NCBI GenBank assembly: GCA_009746045.1
Contig: RPFO01000178.1
Location: forward strand, 746,125 to 810,124
DNA: 64,000 bases
Source of the DNA: Mesostigma viride
Taxonomy: Eukaryota; Streptophyta; Mesostigmatophyceae; Mesostigmatales; Mesostigmataceae
Direction of reading: 5' to 3'
The notes under the pieces: model-generated
Seen by the model: only the letters and a program-made list of their open reading frames with translations
Told to the model about the DNA's origin: nothing
Database searches by the model: none
Made by a program: the position numbers and the translations under genes
In this document: one piece after another, positions 9,069-18,127 of the stretch
Numbering within the stretch: position 1 is the first letter of the stretch
Layout: the number at the start of each line of letters is the position of its first letter

Positions 9069-9953
9069 TTATTTTATCGAGAGAAATGTATTGAAGTTTC
9101 GACGAAACATTTTTTTCGGGTCGCGCTGGTCGAAGTCGACAGCGAAGAAGTCGTGAGGATCGTCCTTGACGGCGTGGTCCCATAGCGCGAGAAACTCGTC
9201 CGGCGCCACAGCCCCCGCGCTCTCTTCCGCGATCTGTCGCGCGGCTCGATGGTCCTTCGTTCTGAACAGCGCAAGAAACGATATATTCGCTCGCACTGCT
9301 CGTGGTACGCCACCGCTTGTGTACGCCTGTGTCAGGAAAATCATGCTCGTGAGGAAGTGTCTGTGTTTGAACGCGAAAGCCGCAACAGCGTTTTTGCTAG
9401 AGCTCTGATAGAGGGCACTGCCTTGCATGTCGTCTATCAGAATGAGCGACGAAGGAGGACCGTGCTCGAACCTTGTCGCAGGTTTATCCCAGTTCATTGC
9501 ATCAAGGCGTAGGTACATGGAGAGGTCCATGAGTTCTGCGTTTTTATTCCCGTCCACGTATTCGCGTTTAAACGTTTCCCACACCTTGAGATCGTCTTTG
9601 TACCTCTCGTATTCGTGGAGGTCAGACTTTATATGATCTATCATCCCATCGAATGCCAGGTTAGAGTAGACTTCCATCGTCATAGCTGGTTCCGGGAGCT
9701 CATTGTATTTTGGCTCCGTGTGGGCACTCCCTGAAATGAGGTACAGCTTGTCGAATGAGTTTTTAGCAAAGTAAGCCTTCGCCATGTTGACTGCCGATGT
9801 AGTTTTCCCAGACCGTCGAGCTCCGCAGAAGTTTGCGATGAAATGAAGACTCGGCATATTCGGTGGAGCAGGACGCTGTGGGGCGTATCGTTGCTTGATG
9901 TCTTTGTTCTCAAGTGAATGAATTCGTCGCTCTTCGATGATAGCCATTATCAT
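9069..9953 (-). CDS. FtsK/HerA-type (A32-like) DNA-packaging ATPase
   Basis: Probably pumps the viral genome into the capsid. 294 residues, matching PLV and virophage packaging ATPases. Walker A is GARRSGKTT (about residue 44); Walker B is SLILIDDMQG (about residue 170), with hydrophobic residues before the acidic pair. A polar FLTQAY strand follows at about 207. The start may be the first ATG (9953) or the second (9947, MAIIEE). It stands 13 bp from the coiled-coil gene and 23 bp from the AT-hook gene, all on one strand. The frame is intact. Confidence 0.88.
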   Translation of the reverse strand: MIMAIIEERRIHSLENKDIKQRYAPQRPAPPNMPSLHFIANFCGARRSGKTTSAVNMAKAYFAKNSFDKLYLISGSAHTEPKYNELPEPAMTMEVYSNLAFDGMIDHIKSDLHEYERYKDDLKVWETFKREYVDGNKNAELMDLSMYLRLDAMNWDKPATRFEHGPPSSLILIDDMQGSALYQSSSKNAVAAFAFKHRHFLTSMIFLTQAYTSGGVPRAVRANISFLALFRTKDHRAARQIAEESAGAVAPDEFLALWDHAVKDDPHDFFAVDFDQRDPKKMFRRNFNTFLSIK

Positions 9954-9965
9954 TCTGAAGACATT

Positions 9966-10493
9966 TTAATCGTCCAGACTAGCAAGGAGAGACGCGCGGA
10001 TGGCGGCCATGCGCATCTCGTATGGCGTCATCGCGACAGGTGGCGGTGGTGGAGGTGGGAGCTGTCGGGTCTTGATCGGGGGTGGCGGAGAGTCCGGCTC
10101 TGTCTCCTTGGGCTTTCGACCCCGTCTTGGTTTTGGCGTGTCGGCGGGGGTTGAGGCGACTGAATCTTCAGCGAGAAGGCGTTCAATCCGCGATTTGTTG
10201 CGGGCTTCTTGCAGCTCGAGTTCGACTAGCCTTTGCCGCTGAATCTCCAATTCCTTTGCAAGGACCTTTCGTTTCGTTATCTCTGCCTCCTTTTCCTCGT
10301 TTCGTCTCTTCTCCCTCTCGGCTTTTGCGCGTTGCTGGTAAACCCTCATTTTGTCGCGAAGGGCTTTTTTCTGTTCATCATTCAGCGGTTGTCCCTTTCG
10401 AATTGTCTTGACCAGGTCAACCTGCTCTTCCCGCGTCTCGGCGAAGGTTTCGTCTTGGTAGCTCGTTGGGGTCTCTGAAGCCTCAGAGGCCAT
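9966..10493 (-). CDS. Coiled-coil, proline-rich protein
   Basis: 175 residues of unknown family. Residues 50-110 are a long charged helix (many K, R and E), probably a coiled coil. Residues 115-150 hold a basic stretch (PKPRRGRKPK, AT-hook-like) and a run of prolines, and the C-terminus is a short helix (YEMRMAAIRASLLASL). It is the first gene of the leftward arm and shares a 24-bp divergent start region with the rightward arm. A scaffolding, DNA-binding or regulatory role is possible; nothing decides it. Confidence 0.7.
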   Translation of the reverse strand: MASEASETPTSYQDETFAETREEQVDLVKTIRKGQPLNDEQKKALRDKMRVYQQRAKAEREKRRNEEKEAEITKRKVLAKELEIQRQRLVELELQEARNKSRIERLLAEDSVASTPADTPKPRRGRKPKETEPDSPPPPIKTRQLPPPPPPPVAMTPYEMRMAAIRASLLASLDD

Positions 10494-10517
10494 GTTTATA
10501 TTCTAGGTAGATAATAA
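10494..10517. promoter_or_regulatory. 24-bp divergent promoter region with TCTA
   Basis: Only 24 bp separate the ATGs of the two arms. They contain TATATTCTA and TAGATAATAA; TCTA occurs on both strands (TCTAGGTAGA). The leaders must be almost absent or start inside this region. Confidence 0.55.
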
Positions 10518-11105
10518 ATGGTCGTTCTAACAACATTGAGCAGACCGACCAATCTCGCCACCGGGTTAACGCTCGACCCTGAAATGGAGGAGCGTGTTTC
10601 TAACATCGAAACAGACATAGATGGGCTTCAAGCTAGCGTTACGTTACTTCTTGGCACTTCACATCCATTCGATGAGTCACTCGTTGTCGACGGATTCAAA
10701 ATTTTCTACCCAAGCCAGCCGACAAATGTGCGACTCGGAGACAATTACGACGACGAGACCGCAAGCGACCCATCGGAACTTGCTTACAGTCTCGTCGTGA
10801 ATGGGTATTCCTATTTTAAATCAGGGACTACTTTAGTCGACGATCTCACTCTAAATGAACCTTACCTTACGGCGAAAGTGGGAGCAACCCAGTACCACGT
10901 CTTCGACTTTAGCCCTGATACGTTGCTAGACCCTGGTCATCAAGTTTCGTTTAAGTGGCCAGCCGGAGCGGCTGCTTGGGTTTTAGCGGGCAAGTGTTCG
11001 AAGCGCGTCATTGGTGAATTACTAGGGAACTTGGGTTTCCCCGCGAAACTCCAACCGCACGTTCAGATTTCCAAATCTCAAGTAAAGTTCGGCGCAACTT
11101 TCTGA
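10518..11105 (+). CDS. Fibre-like virion protein candidate
   Basis: 195 residues, family not recognised. Residues 18-45 (MEERVSNIETDIDGLQASVT) form a heptad-like helix, then a beta-rich domain follows, an arrangement like short trimeric fibres. Its 3' end matters: the last codons (HVQISKSQ...) are copied again directly downstream (11212-11260), and an inverted near-copy of the SFKWPAGAA segment occurs at 11685-11715. It heads the rightward virion arm. A fibre role is inference from shape and context. Confidence 0.6.
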   Translation: MVVLTTLSRPTNLATGLTLDPEMEERVSNIETDIDGLQASVTLLLGTSHPFDESLVVDGFKIFYPSQPTNVRLGDNYDDETASDPSELAYSLVVNGYSYFKSGTTLVDDLTLNEPYLTAKVGATQYHVFDFSPDTLLDPGHQVSFKWPAGAAAWVLAGKCSKRVIGELLGNLGFPAKLQPHVQISKSQVKFGATF

Positions 11106-11720
11106 ACGGGGGCAGTTGACGAGCAGCATTCCTCCGGACGAATGAATTGCGTTCCATACTTGCGCAAAATTTTGAAAGGTAGCTTGCGTGCAGCCCTACT
11201 AAAATTTGCGCGCACGTTCAGATTTCCAAATCTCAAGTAAATTTCGGCGGAACATTCTGAACGGGGGTAGTTGGCGGGCAGCGTTCCTCCAGACGAATGA
11301 AATGCGTTCCATACTAGCGCAAAATTTTGAAAGGTAGCTTGCGTGCAGCCCTACTAAAATTTGCGCGAAGTGTGGGACTGAAAATTCGTAACGGAAACTT
11401 TTTGGTAGTTGCCGTCACTTCCTCTTGTGCAAACGTGTGGGAGTGAAAATTCGTAACGGAAACGTTTTGGTAGTTGCCGTCACTTCATTTTGCGCGAGTG
11501 TTGGGCTGAAAATTCGTAACGGAAACTTTTTGGTAGTTGGCGTCACTTCCTTTGGTTCGACTGAAAATTCGCTGAAATTCGCTGAATTCGTACCGTAGCC
11601 TAATTTTTAGTACCTCGAAGTGACGGGGCACCTAAAAATTTGCCCACAAGTACACTTGGCAGCGCGCTCACTGGGAAAAATTGTACAGCCGCTCCGGCGG
11701 GCCACTTGAACGAATTGTAA
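11058..11720. repeat. Repeat-rich junction between fibre-like genes
   Basis: Two direct copies of about 154 bp (11058-11211 and 11212-11366) start inside the end of the preceding gene. Three degenerate ~61-bp units follow (about 11379, 11441, 11502) around 'attcgtaacggaaac'. Last, 11685-11715 is an inverted copy of 10945-10980 from the preceding gene (cagccgctccggc...ggccactt). No intact gene fits here; it looks like a recombination-generated segment. Confidence 0.75.
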
Positions 11721-14615
11721 TGTGGCAGAGTCCTGACCCGCGCGCAATTGGACTACCTTTTTGACCAACACGGGGTAGGCAAAACGTCGATAGCTAACTT
11801 GAACGGGGATTTCGTCCTCCATCTCGAAGACGGGACGACCGTGTCGCACCAAAACGCGTTCAACGTCATCAATGACCAGGGTGTGCGAGTCCAGCTGCCC
11901 TACAACGTTACGAATGGCGACGCGAGTGGAATCTGTAAGTTTACCTATCGCGACTACCACACGACCCAGGCGCGCACGGGGGAGAGCGTTGTGGACGGAG
12001 AGGTAGGATATCCATACTTTTCCGACTCTTTCTATGGTCTCGGCGGATCTCGATTTAACGGCCTCCCTCTCCGCGTGGAGTTGTTGTCTTTCGCCACGAT
12101 TCGCGACGACAACCGCCGCCTTCCACTAACTGGGAGATCCTTCACCATCACGCGTACATACTCGCCACTGACGGACTGGCGAATGGGTCCGATTGACCCT
12201 GTGAACGCACTCTACTGGAGCACCAATCCAACCACCGCTAATTGGGAGGTCGTAGAGGGAACGACCCTCAAACAGGGCATAAAGATGACGACCCCCTTCG
12301 CATACCAACGCAAACTCCCCATCAGGTGGTACATGAATTCCACCCAGCTCACGCCGACCACTCCGACCATCGGCGGAGTCTCCCTCTCGCAAAACGGGGG
12401 ACTGCGCGGGGAAGACGCCGTAATCACCGCGCCAGTCGCGGCAGATAGTAACAAGTATATGAACTACGAGATAGACGTCTACAACGACTCGACCCTCACC
12501 TCCTACACCACCCACAAAGGAGGGGTGATGGTATGCGTTTCAAAAATGAGCCAACTGCACTCCGGCATCCGGACACCAAGTTCCTATATTTCATATCTAA
12601 ATCCTGTAAAAATCGCGATCAACGGCGTCTACGCAGACCATGATGTGGGGTGGGGAAAGTCGTTGCCTCCTCTCACCGGTTTTCATCTGTTGGCGAACGG
12701 AGTATCTCAAGGGGCCTTGGATGGGACGTTGAAGACAACGACGTTTCAAAATCCATCCGAAGGCGATGATGTAGAACTCAGATACAGGATCGTAACCGTA
12801 AAGGACTCGCCAAACCTGTCAGGAGAGACCGTGGAGATAGACGGCCCCGCTACGACGCTCCATTCTCTAGAATCATTCTCGCGCCACTCCGTGACCACGC
12901 TGCAAGCAGAAGCTTCGAAATACTACTTTGAAGGGTCTCCCGAAAAATTCTTTTTTGTAAAAACAGCCACTCCGGCACCAAGTAAATGTGTTGTTTTTTC
13001 AGAGCAGCTCATCGACGGCCCATTTCTATTGTGTTTTCGGCTATATTTGGGCAGCAACGATGCTTTCGTCTCGTTTGCAGAAAATACTATGTCTTTGACG
13101 AATAAATATCACCCGGCCACGACAGATGCCCATCAGAATTGGAGAAATGCGGCTACGACGCATTGGGGTATGCTGGGTATCAATCTGCACCATAGTGACT
13201 ATGCACTCGATCTGTTTGACAATCTGAAGTCGAAGGTTCGATACACGTTAAACTCATCATGGAGACAACAAAACAACTACTGGGTGGCATTTCGAAGAAA
13301 ATCGGATGGGAAAGTTGAGCGTTATATATCAAAAACAAATCCTCAAAAACTGAATGAAATGACCAAAATCTCAAACTCGTCCGGTATATTTACAGCCACC
13401 CCTACAGACATTATTGACCCGTACATTCCGATGCCCCTCCGACCAATTTTCCACTTGAGCGGAGAGTACCACGGCGCGTATGTCTGGCCAATCAAAGATG
13501 ACCTACAAGACATAGAGTTCGACTCCCTAAAAACCAACAATCCTTCCGGATCGTACACGGCCGTCGGAGACGTGTTGGAGCTGCGTCACAGGTCCACCTC
13601 GTCGAGGAATTGTAGCATTTTTGGCAAATATAGCGTCACAAAACCCGTACCGGGTGTGGCGGATACTTGGTTTAAGGAGCTAACACTCACGAATGAGAGT
13701 GTCATCCGCACGGTTGTTAAGTGTCCCGATGTTCAATACGGCGTGCAAATGAACCAATATACTGCCAAAATATATGGGATTCTACCAGCTCGTCAGTCGG
13801 TGAGGAAGTTTTATGTAAGACTTGGATTTTCAAACACCAAGTTGAGCAATGATCCGTTGCTTATCAACGTAGTCGTTGGAGAAGCGTGGACTGGCGGTTT
13901 TTCTACAACCACAATTTCAAAATCCTCGTCGTACGTTGACATAACCTGTGATCGTGTTTCACTGGTTGATCCTCCAGTTACTGGTATGATCCATTTGGCG
14001 ACCGTGACGTTCCAGGTATTAGATCCAACAGTATCTGGCCCGACCCCGCTTTTATTTGCTTCTAGCCTAAGCTACTATTATGGTTCAAGCCTGTCGTCAA
14101 TTGGCGGCAATCACGGGATGGACGTGGCCCTGTATGAAGATGTCCGAGAAACTAGGCGTATATCGCACACGATATTGGAAGCAGATTCTTTGGTCGGTCT
14201 GAGGCAGCCCATATACGACTACCCGCTTCCGCAATTTTGGCACGGCGCCCCTGTGGCCGTGATGTCTTTCCACGACCCGGCCACGCAATCGGAACTAACT
14301 CTTCCGACCGCGTTGACCAATATCCTTGTCAGGTTAACATTTGATAACAACCCACCAACGATTCTCGACATATCAAACCCATATCGCTTAACGGCTAGCG
14401 GCCTGTCCGTCTGGCCGGTAAACGTTATAATTGGCAGCAACTGGAATGTTGTTTCAGGATACGAGGAGGATGACGGGGTGTTTGAAATCGCATTGCGGAT
14501 TCCTCGCATCACCACTGACACGTCAACAAACATAGCGTTGTCTACGGCGTTTTGCAAGTCGCGCGCTGGAAAAATGGCCGTGTCGACTAACAAGACCCTC
14601 ACTTGGACGTTATAA
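11721..14615 (+). CDS. Large virion-protein candidate without an ATG start
   Basis: An open frame of about 965 codons, uninterrupted from a stop at 11718 to 14615. No ATG occurs near its head; the first in-frame ATG lies near 12184, so the frame either begins at a non-ATG codon, has lost its head by rearrangement, or is joined by a frameshift. The protein is beta-rich, with many Thr, Ser, Asn and aromatic residues and no membrane segment, typical of large fibre or receptor-binding virion proteins. I recognise no catalytic motif. It lies among capsid genes on the virion arm. The inverted duplication at its 5' edge supports loss by rearrangement. Confidence 0.65.
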   Translation, partial: CGRVLTRAQLDYLFDQHGVGKTSIANLNGDFVLHLEDGTTVSHQNAFNVINDQGVRVQLPYNVTNGDASGICKFTYRDYHTTQARTGESVVDGEVGYPYFSDSFYGLGGSRFNGLPLRVELLSFATIRDDNRRLPLTGRSFTITRTYSPLTDWRMGPIDPVNALYWSTNPTTANWEVVEGTTLKQGIKMTTPFAYQRKLPIRWYMNSTQLTPTTPTIGGVSLSQNGGLRGEDAVITAPVAADSNKYMNYEIDVYNDSTLTSYTTHKGGVMVCVSKMSQLHSGIRTPSSYISYLNPVKIAINGVYADHDVGWGKSLPPLTGFHLLANGVSQGALDGTLKTTTFQNPSEGDDVELRYRIVTVKDSPNLSGETVEIDGPATTLHSLESFSRHSVTTLQAEASKYYFEGSPEKFFFVKTATPAPSKCVVFSEQLIDGPFLLCFRLYLGSNDAFVSFAENTMSLTNKYHPATTDAHQNWRNAATTHWGMLGINLHHSDYALDLFDNLKSKVRYTLNSSWRQQNNYWVAFRRKSDGKVERYISKTNPQKLNEMTKISNSSGIFTATPTDIIDPYIPMPLRPIFHLSGEYHGAYVWPIKDDLQDIEFDSLKTNNPSGSYTAVGDVLELRHRSTSSRNCSIFGKYSVTKPVPGVADTWFKELTLTNESVIRTVVKCPDVQYGVQMNQYTAKIYGILPARQSVRKFYVRLGFSNTKLSNDPLLINVVVGEAWTGGFSTTTISKSSSYVDITCDRVSLVDPPVTGMIHLATVTFQVLDPTVSGPTPLLFASSLSYYYGSSLSSIGGNHGMDVALYEDVRETRRISHTILEADSLVGLRQPIYDYPLPQFWHGAPVAVMSFHDPATQSELTLPTALTNILVRLTFDNNPPTILDISNPYRLTASGLSVWPVNVIIGSNWNVVSGYEEDDGVFEIALRIPRITTDTSTNIALSTAFCKSRAGKMAVSTNKTLTWTL

Positions 14616-14637
14616 AAATCTATGATTATATGCAGAA

Positions 14638-15141
14638 ATGGCAAGGCGTCAGAAATCAGCACGGCGCCGTCCTTCAAGTAAAAGGGGAAAACCGAAGCGT
14701 AAGGTCGCACCCCAGTCGCAGGTGACCGCTTCATCGACCAACACCATTGTCATCCACAGCGCGCCGGTCCGAAGAGCGGTGAACAAAGGGAAGGTCGCAG
14801 AGGCGCGAGGGTTCAAGGATGCCCTTCTCATGGCGTCAGTGATGGCGAACTCTAGACCGGTCGCGTACCCCCCATTGTCCGCGTATGCCCAACCGGCCCC
14901 TGTCGCGCCGGCTCCCGAACCGGTTGTCGTCGATGAAGCAGTGGCGGCACCCCCGGAGCCTGCGGGTGTACCTGTCGGGAAACGAGTCCAGGTGGGAGGC
15001 GCGAGGTGGAAATGCCCACAACCCGGGTGTAAGAGCACGTTCGCAAACGAAAAAAACCTCCTGCTGCATCTCAGGAGGGTCCACAACACGGTCGTGGGAA
15101 TTCCAAAAGAAGGCGCTGAAAAAAATCTCACAGAAGAGTAA
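14638..15141 (+). CDS. Basic C2H2 zinc-finger protein
   Basis: 167 residues. The first 30 are very basic (ARRQKSARRRPSSKRGKPKR), suiting DNA binding or nuclear import. The middle is a flexible Ala/Pro linker (about 80-115). Residues 123-150 form one C2H2 finger: C-x4-C in CPQPGC, then H-x4-H in LHLRRVH. It sits between virion genes, 22 bp after the large fibre-like frame, with aaaaatctatg before the ATG. It may be a core DNA-binding protein packed with the genome or a late regulator; both are inference. Confidence 0.72.
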   Translation: MARRQKSARRRPSSKRGKPKRKVAPQSQVTASSTNTIVIHSAPVRRAVNKGKVAEARGFKDALLMASVMANSRPVAYPPLSAYAQPAPVAPAPEPVVVDEAVAAPPEPAGVPVGKRVQVGGARWKCPQPGCKSTFANEKNLLLHLRRVHNTVVGIPKEGAEKNLTEE

Positions 15142-15143
15142 AC

Positions 15144-15488
15144 ATGAGCAGCCCGCTGTTCACTGACGCCGAGATGCTCGAGATCTCTCAATGGATGACC
15201 CTCCATCCAAATGTCCCACGAGAGTTCATTGAGGCAGCCATGCTCTACTGTAAGAAGAAGCCACTCACAGGGAAGACAAGGCGCGCCATGAAAAGGGCAT
15301 CGGCGAAAATTGAGGAAGGCGTCGTCAAGGTTTTTGGGACAAACGAAATTACTTCTGAGCTATTGTCAGAAGAAGTGGCCGATGAAAGAGTTCATCCAGG
15401 AAACGCTGACACTCACTCTTCGCACGGAGAACCGAACTCGCGGGACGCTAGTGGATCCGGTATGGGACATCCCGGCGGGACTCCTTGA
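15144..15488 (+). CDS. Small protein before the minor capsid gene
   Basis: 114 residues, not recognised. The N-terminal 80 residues look folded and helical (SPLFTDAEMLEISQWM), while the last 35 overlap the minor capsid frame and are low-complexity. It starts 2 bp after the zinc-finger stop, a tight virus-like spacing. Confidence 0.5.
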   Translation: MSSPLFTDAEMLEISQWMTLHPNVPREFIEAAMLYCKKKPLTGKTRRAMKRASAKIEEGVVKVFGTNEITSELLSEEVADERVHPGNADTHSSHGEPNSRDASGSGMGHPGGTP

Positions 15489-16245
15489 CGATTATCACGA
15501 CGTCGGGCTTACCCTCATGACCATCCCGTTTGAACAGACTCACATCAGCGAAGGAAACCGATACTTCACTGTCCGTTTGTCTGGCAGCGAGTCCCCTACG
15601 AAGGTGACCTTGCCGCTCGGCTCGTACACGACTATCGAAAACCGAAAAAACATAGAGGAAGCTTTGAAGGCGGTAGATCCTGGGTTCTCGGTCACGTACA
15701 ACAGGGCGACTAGTCTTTTTACCGTGACAAATGCCACCGAGTTCTCTGTCGCGGTGGATGAGCCCACGGGCCGGGTGTTGGGGCTCATGGAAGGATCATA
15801 TCCTTTCACAGGTGTCCTCGCTAGCAACCGGCCAGCAACGAATGGGAGACTGAGAATGGTGTATGTATACAGCGACATCGTTCGAGGAAACGTGATATCA
15901 TCGTCGACAGGCACGGGATATGGAGGCCTTTTGGCCGTCTGTCCCAACATGTCGCAGTTCTTAGAACCCATTGTTTGGCAGGCAGCGACCCCTTTGTGGC
16001 AGCATCTCAAGGACTCTCCCAGCAACATCACGATCCGACTGCTCGACGAGGACGACGCTCCTATAACTGTCTACTCGGATTGGGCTCTTCAGCTCTCCTT
16101 CCGCATAAGCCCTCAGAAGGCGATGGGAATAGAGGCGAGGAAGATCGGGAGCGTTTTGAAGTATATGGCCCTTGACAGGACCGTCCAGCCACAAACCAGA
16201 TTTATTTCTCAGCCATCTAGTACTATCGAGGACGATGAAAGTTAA
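15382..16245 (+). CDS. Minor capsid protein (penton candidate)
   Basis: 288 residues from the ATG at 15382 (MKEFIQETLTL); the frame is open back to 15310 but the earlier part reads like the other gene's shadow. It is beta-rich, ending in ITIRLLDEDDAPITVYSDWA, a C-terminal strand pattern I associate with penton-type minor capsid proteins of PLVs, virophages and Polintons. It lies two genes before the major capsid gene, the usual neighbourhood. Its stop overlaps the next ATG. Identification rests on context and this pattern, so a structure search would be the test. Confidence 0.65.
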   Translation: MKEFIQETLTLTLRTENRTRGTLVDPVWDIPAGLLDDYHDVGLTLMTIPFEQTHISEGNRYFTVRLSGSESPTKVTLPLGSYTTIENRKNIEEALKAVDPGFSVTYNRATSLFTVTNATEFSVAVDEPTGRVLGLMEGSYPFTGVLASNRPATNGRLRMVYVYSDIVRGNVISSSTGTGYGGLLAVCPNMSQFLEPIVWQAATPLWQHLKDSPSNITIRLLDEDDAPITVYSDWALQLSFRISPQKAMGIEARKIGSVLKYMALDRTVQPQTRFISQPSSTIEDDES

Positions 16246-16591
16246 TTTTGGAGCAATCGGAAACGTGGCTAGACGCGTGGGAGAGTTTGCCGGCAACGCT
16301 ATCAAGAGGGTCGGCGACGGGGCGGCCATCGTGTCAGCTGTCAAGAAAGCCGGGCACGTCGCTGGCGAAGTCATCTCAAAAATTGGCGACGGGGCGCGGG
16401 CTGCCAAACAGGCGGCGGGCATTGTCGATTCCGCGCTCGGACACATCCCATCCAACATGATCGCGAAGAGTACGCTGCTCGGGAAAGCGTACTCGGTCGC
16501 AAACACTGGTCTGAGCGCCTTGTCCAACCTCGAAAGACGGGTTGATGGAGCGAAGGTAAAAAATCCCATACTCGGCCAGCTTCTTCAGTAA
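16235..16591 (+). CDS. Small amphipathic virion protein candidate
   Basis: 118 residues from the ATG at 16235, which overlaps the minor capsid stop; the frame is open further upstream but that part is a shadow of the capsid gene. It is rich in Gly, Ala, Val and Lys, with long amphipathic helices (GNVARRVGEFAGNAIKRVG). By analogy with adenovirus protein VI it may bind the inner capsid or disrupt membranes; this is inference. It stands between minor and major capsid genes. Confidence 0.6.
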   Translation: MKVNFGAIGNVARRVGEFAGNAIKRVGDGAAIVSAVKKAGHVAGEVISKIGDGARAAKQAAGIVDSALGHIPSNMIAKSTLLGKAYSVANTGLSALSNLERRVDGAKVKNPILGQLLQ

Positions 16592-16606
16592 AAATATCTC
16601 ATTCGA

Positions 16607-17909
16607 ATGTATACACAATCTATGGCTTCGGACAATTCCTGGTACTCGCGCGCTATCCCCAAGTCCATGCAATACCTCGTGAAGGCGCTGGGTCAGCACA
16701 CGACTCAACGAGTCCATCTCAGCACCCTCTCAGCAAGCGACGGCATCAAACAAGGGTCTGTGGTCGCGGTCCGCCTCCCCACGTCCGGGTTCGTGGACTT
16801 GCACTCCTTCGCAATGTTTTTCACGGGGACCCCCACGACCACGGCGGGGTTCGCAAAGTTCCCCGCGTACACGTCCTCCATCATCAGGCGCCTCGAGGTA
16901 CTGGCAGGAGGTCAGACCGTCGACAGCATCAACGACTACTCCCAGCTGTTCCATACGCTGCTCTCGGTGCACGGCGGTGTCGAGTACAATCTCGCGCAGG
17001 CTCCCGCTGGTTGGTCGAAGAATAACAACATCGTCATTGCTGATGCGGCTGGCGCTCTCACAAACAACGTGAAGGCAAACACCGCAGTGGACGGCGTCAT
17101 TGACCACTTTTTGGGATTCCTGAGTGGCGAGCCTCGGATCGTGGATCTGAGTCTCTTCCCCCCCATCGAGATCCGAATCACACTCATGGACGGAGGGGTG
17201 ATGCTTCCTAGCGTGGCGCAAGCAGCTGCTGGTGGCATCGTGGCCGTTGACGCAGGAACGGGGGTTGGTTTCGAACTGAGCAACATCCACTTTAGCATCG
17301 ACACGTACAGGTTCCAAGAAGATATCGTGGGCCAGATTTTCTCGTCCAGGCTTGCCGAGGGTGGAACTCTCTCCTTCAAGTGGCGGACGTGGCAGTCCAC
17401 CAAACAGTCGCTCGGGACTCGCACTCCCTATGCCATCAAGGCGTCGCTGTCTTCCGCGTCCGCCAGCAAACTCCTGGCGATTCAGGTTGCTGCCGGCGCG
17501 GACGTGACCAACGCATCTGGCAATACGATGTTCAATCACATCGCGGATGGTATGACTTCCTACCAATACGACATCAACGGATCCAACCTAGCGCCTGGAT
17601 ACCGTACGAACGCAACCGAGGCGTGGATCAATCTGTTGTCCGCGTTCGGTGACCAGGGAATGTCTTGTCCTGTGTCCGGAGGGCATGACTCCTACCACGT
17701 GGCTAAACAACAACTTCACGATGGCGTGTCACCTTAATATGCCGTGTGCCGGTCCAGAGTACATGAGCGGCCTTGACCTTCGTGGCACGGCATCGGTGGT
17801 CACGCTGCGAGTCGAGAAGGGAGCAACGGACTGCATTTCCTACCTCTTCACGGAATGCGAATCAAAGATGGACATCGCTGCAGGCAGGCAGGCAGCCGTG
17901 TACCTCTAA
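16607..17909 (+). pseudogene. Major capsid protein, one frameshift near the C-terminus
   Basis: The main shell protein, about 430 residues counting both frames, the right size for a double jelly-roll major capsid protein of PLVs. The N-terminus (SWYSRAIPKSMQYLVKALGQ) and the segment SSIIRRLEVLAGGQTVD followed by INDYSQLFHTLLSVHG are typical of the first jelly roll; SLFPPIEIRITLMDGG and TYRFQEDIVGQIFSSRLAEG mark the transition to the second. At about 17697-17703 the first frame leaves the capsid sequence and stops at 17737; the conserved end (FTMACHLNMP, SGLDLRG) continues one base over to 17909. The start may be 16607 or the ATG at 16622 (MASDNSW). A one-base insertion, an assembly error or +1 frameshifting would all explain it. 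Confidence 0.85.
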
Positions 17910-17937
17910 AAAATATATACGTGTGTAATGACAAACG

Positions 17938-18108
17938 ATGGACTACTTTCGAGACCCTAGCATCACAGCTAATCCGTTTAACAGGTTGAAGTTGATTTTT
18001 GACATTCCTGAAATGGCAGATTCTGGTCTGTCCATGACAATGCCAGCTAGACGAGCATTGCCCCTTCTCCCCACCTTCAAGTATCCGCTACCAAACCAAA
18101 AAAAATAA
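17938..18108 (+). CDS. Short 56-residue protein
   Basis: A clean frame starting MDYFRDPSITANPF and ending PLPNQKK. It sits between the capsid and adhesin genes on the same strand with its own AT-rich leader (tctaaaaaatatatacg), as real virion genes here do. Family unknown. Confidence 0.5.
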   Translation: MDYFRDPSITANPFNRLKLIFDIPEMADSGLSMTMPARRALPLLPTFKYPLPNQKK

Positions 18109-18127
18109 CGACGATTAGTCTATACAA

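Noticed and set aside
15144-16245. One fused gene broken by a frameshift
   Set aside because: Both frames look like separate proteins with their own ATGs; a simple overlap explains them.
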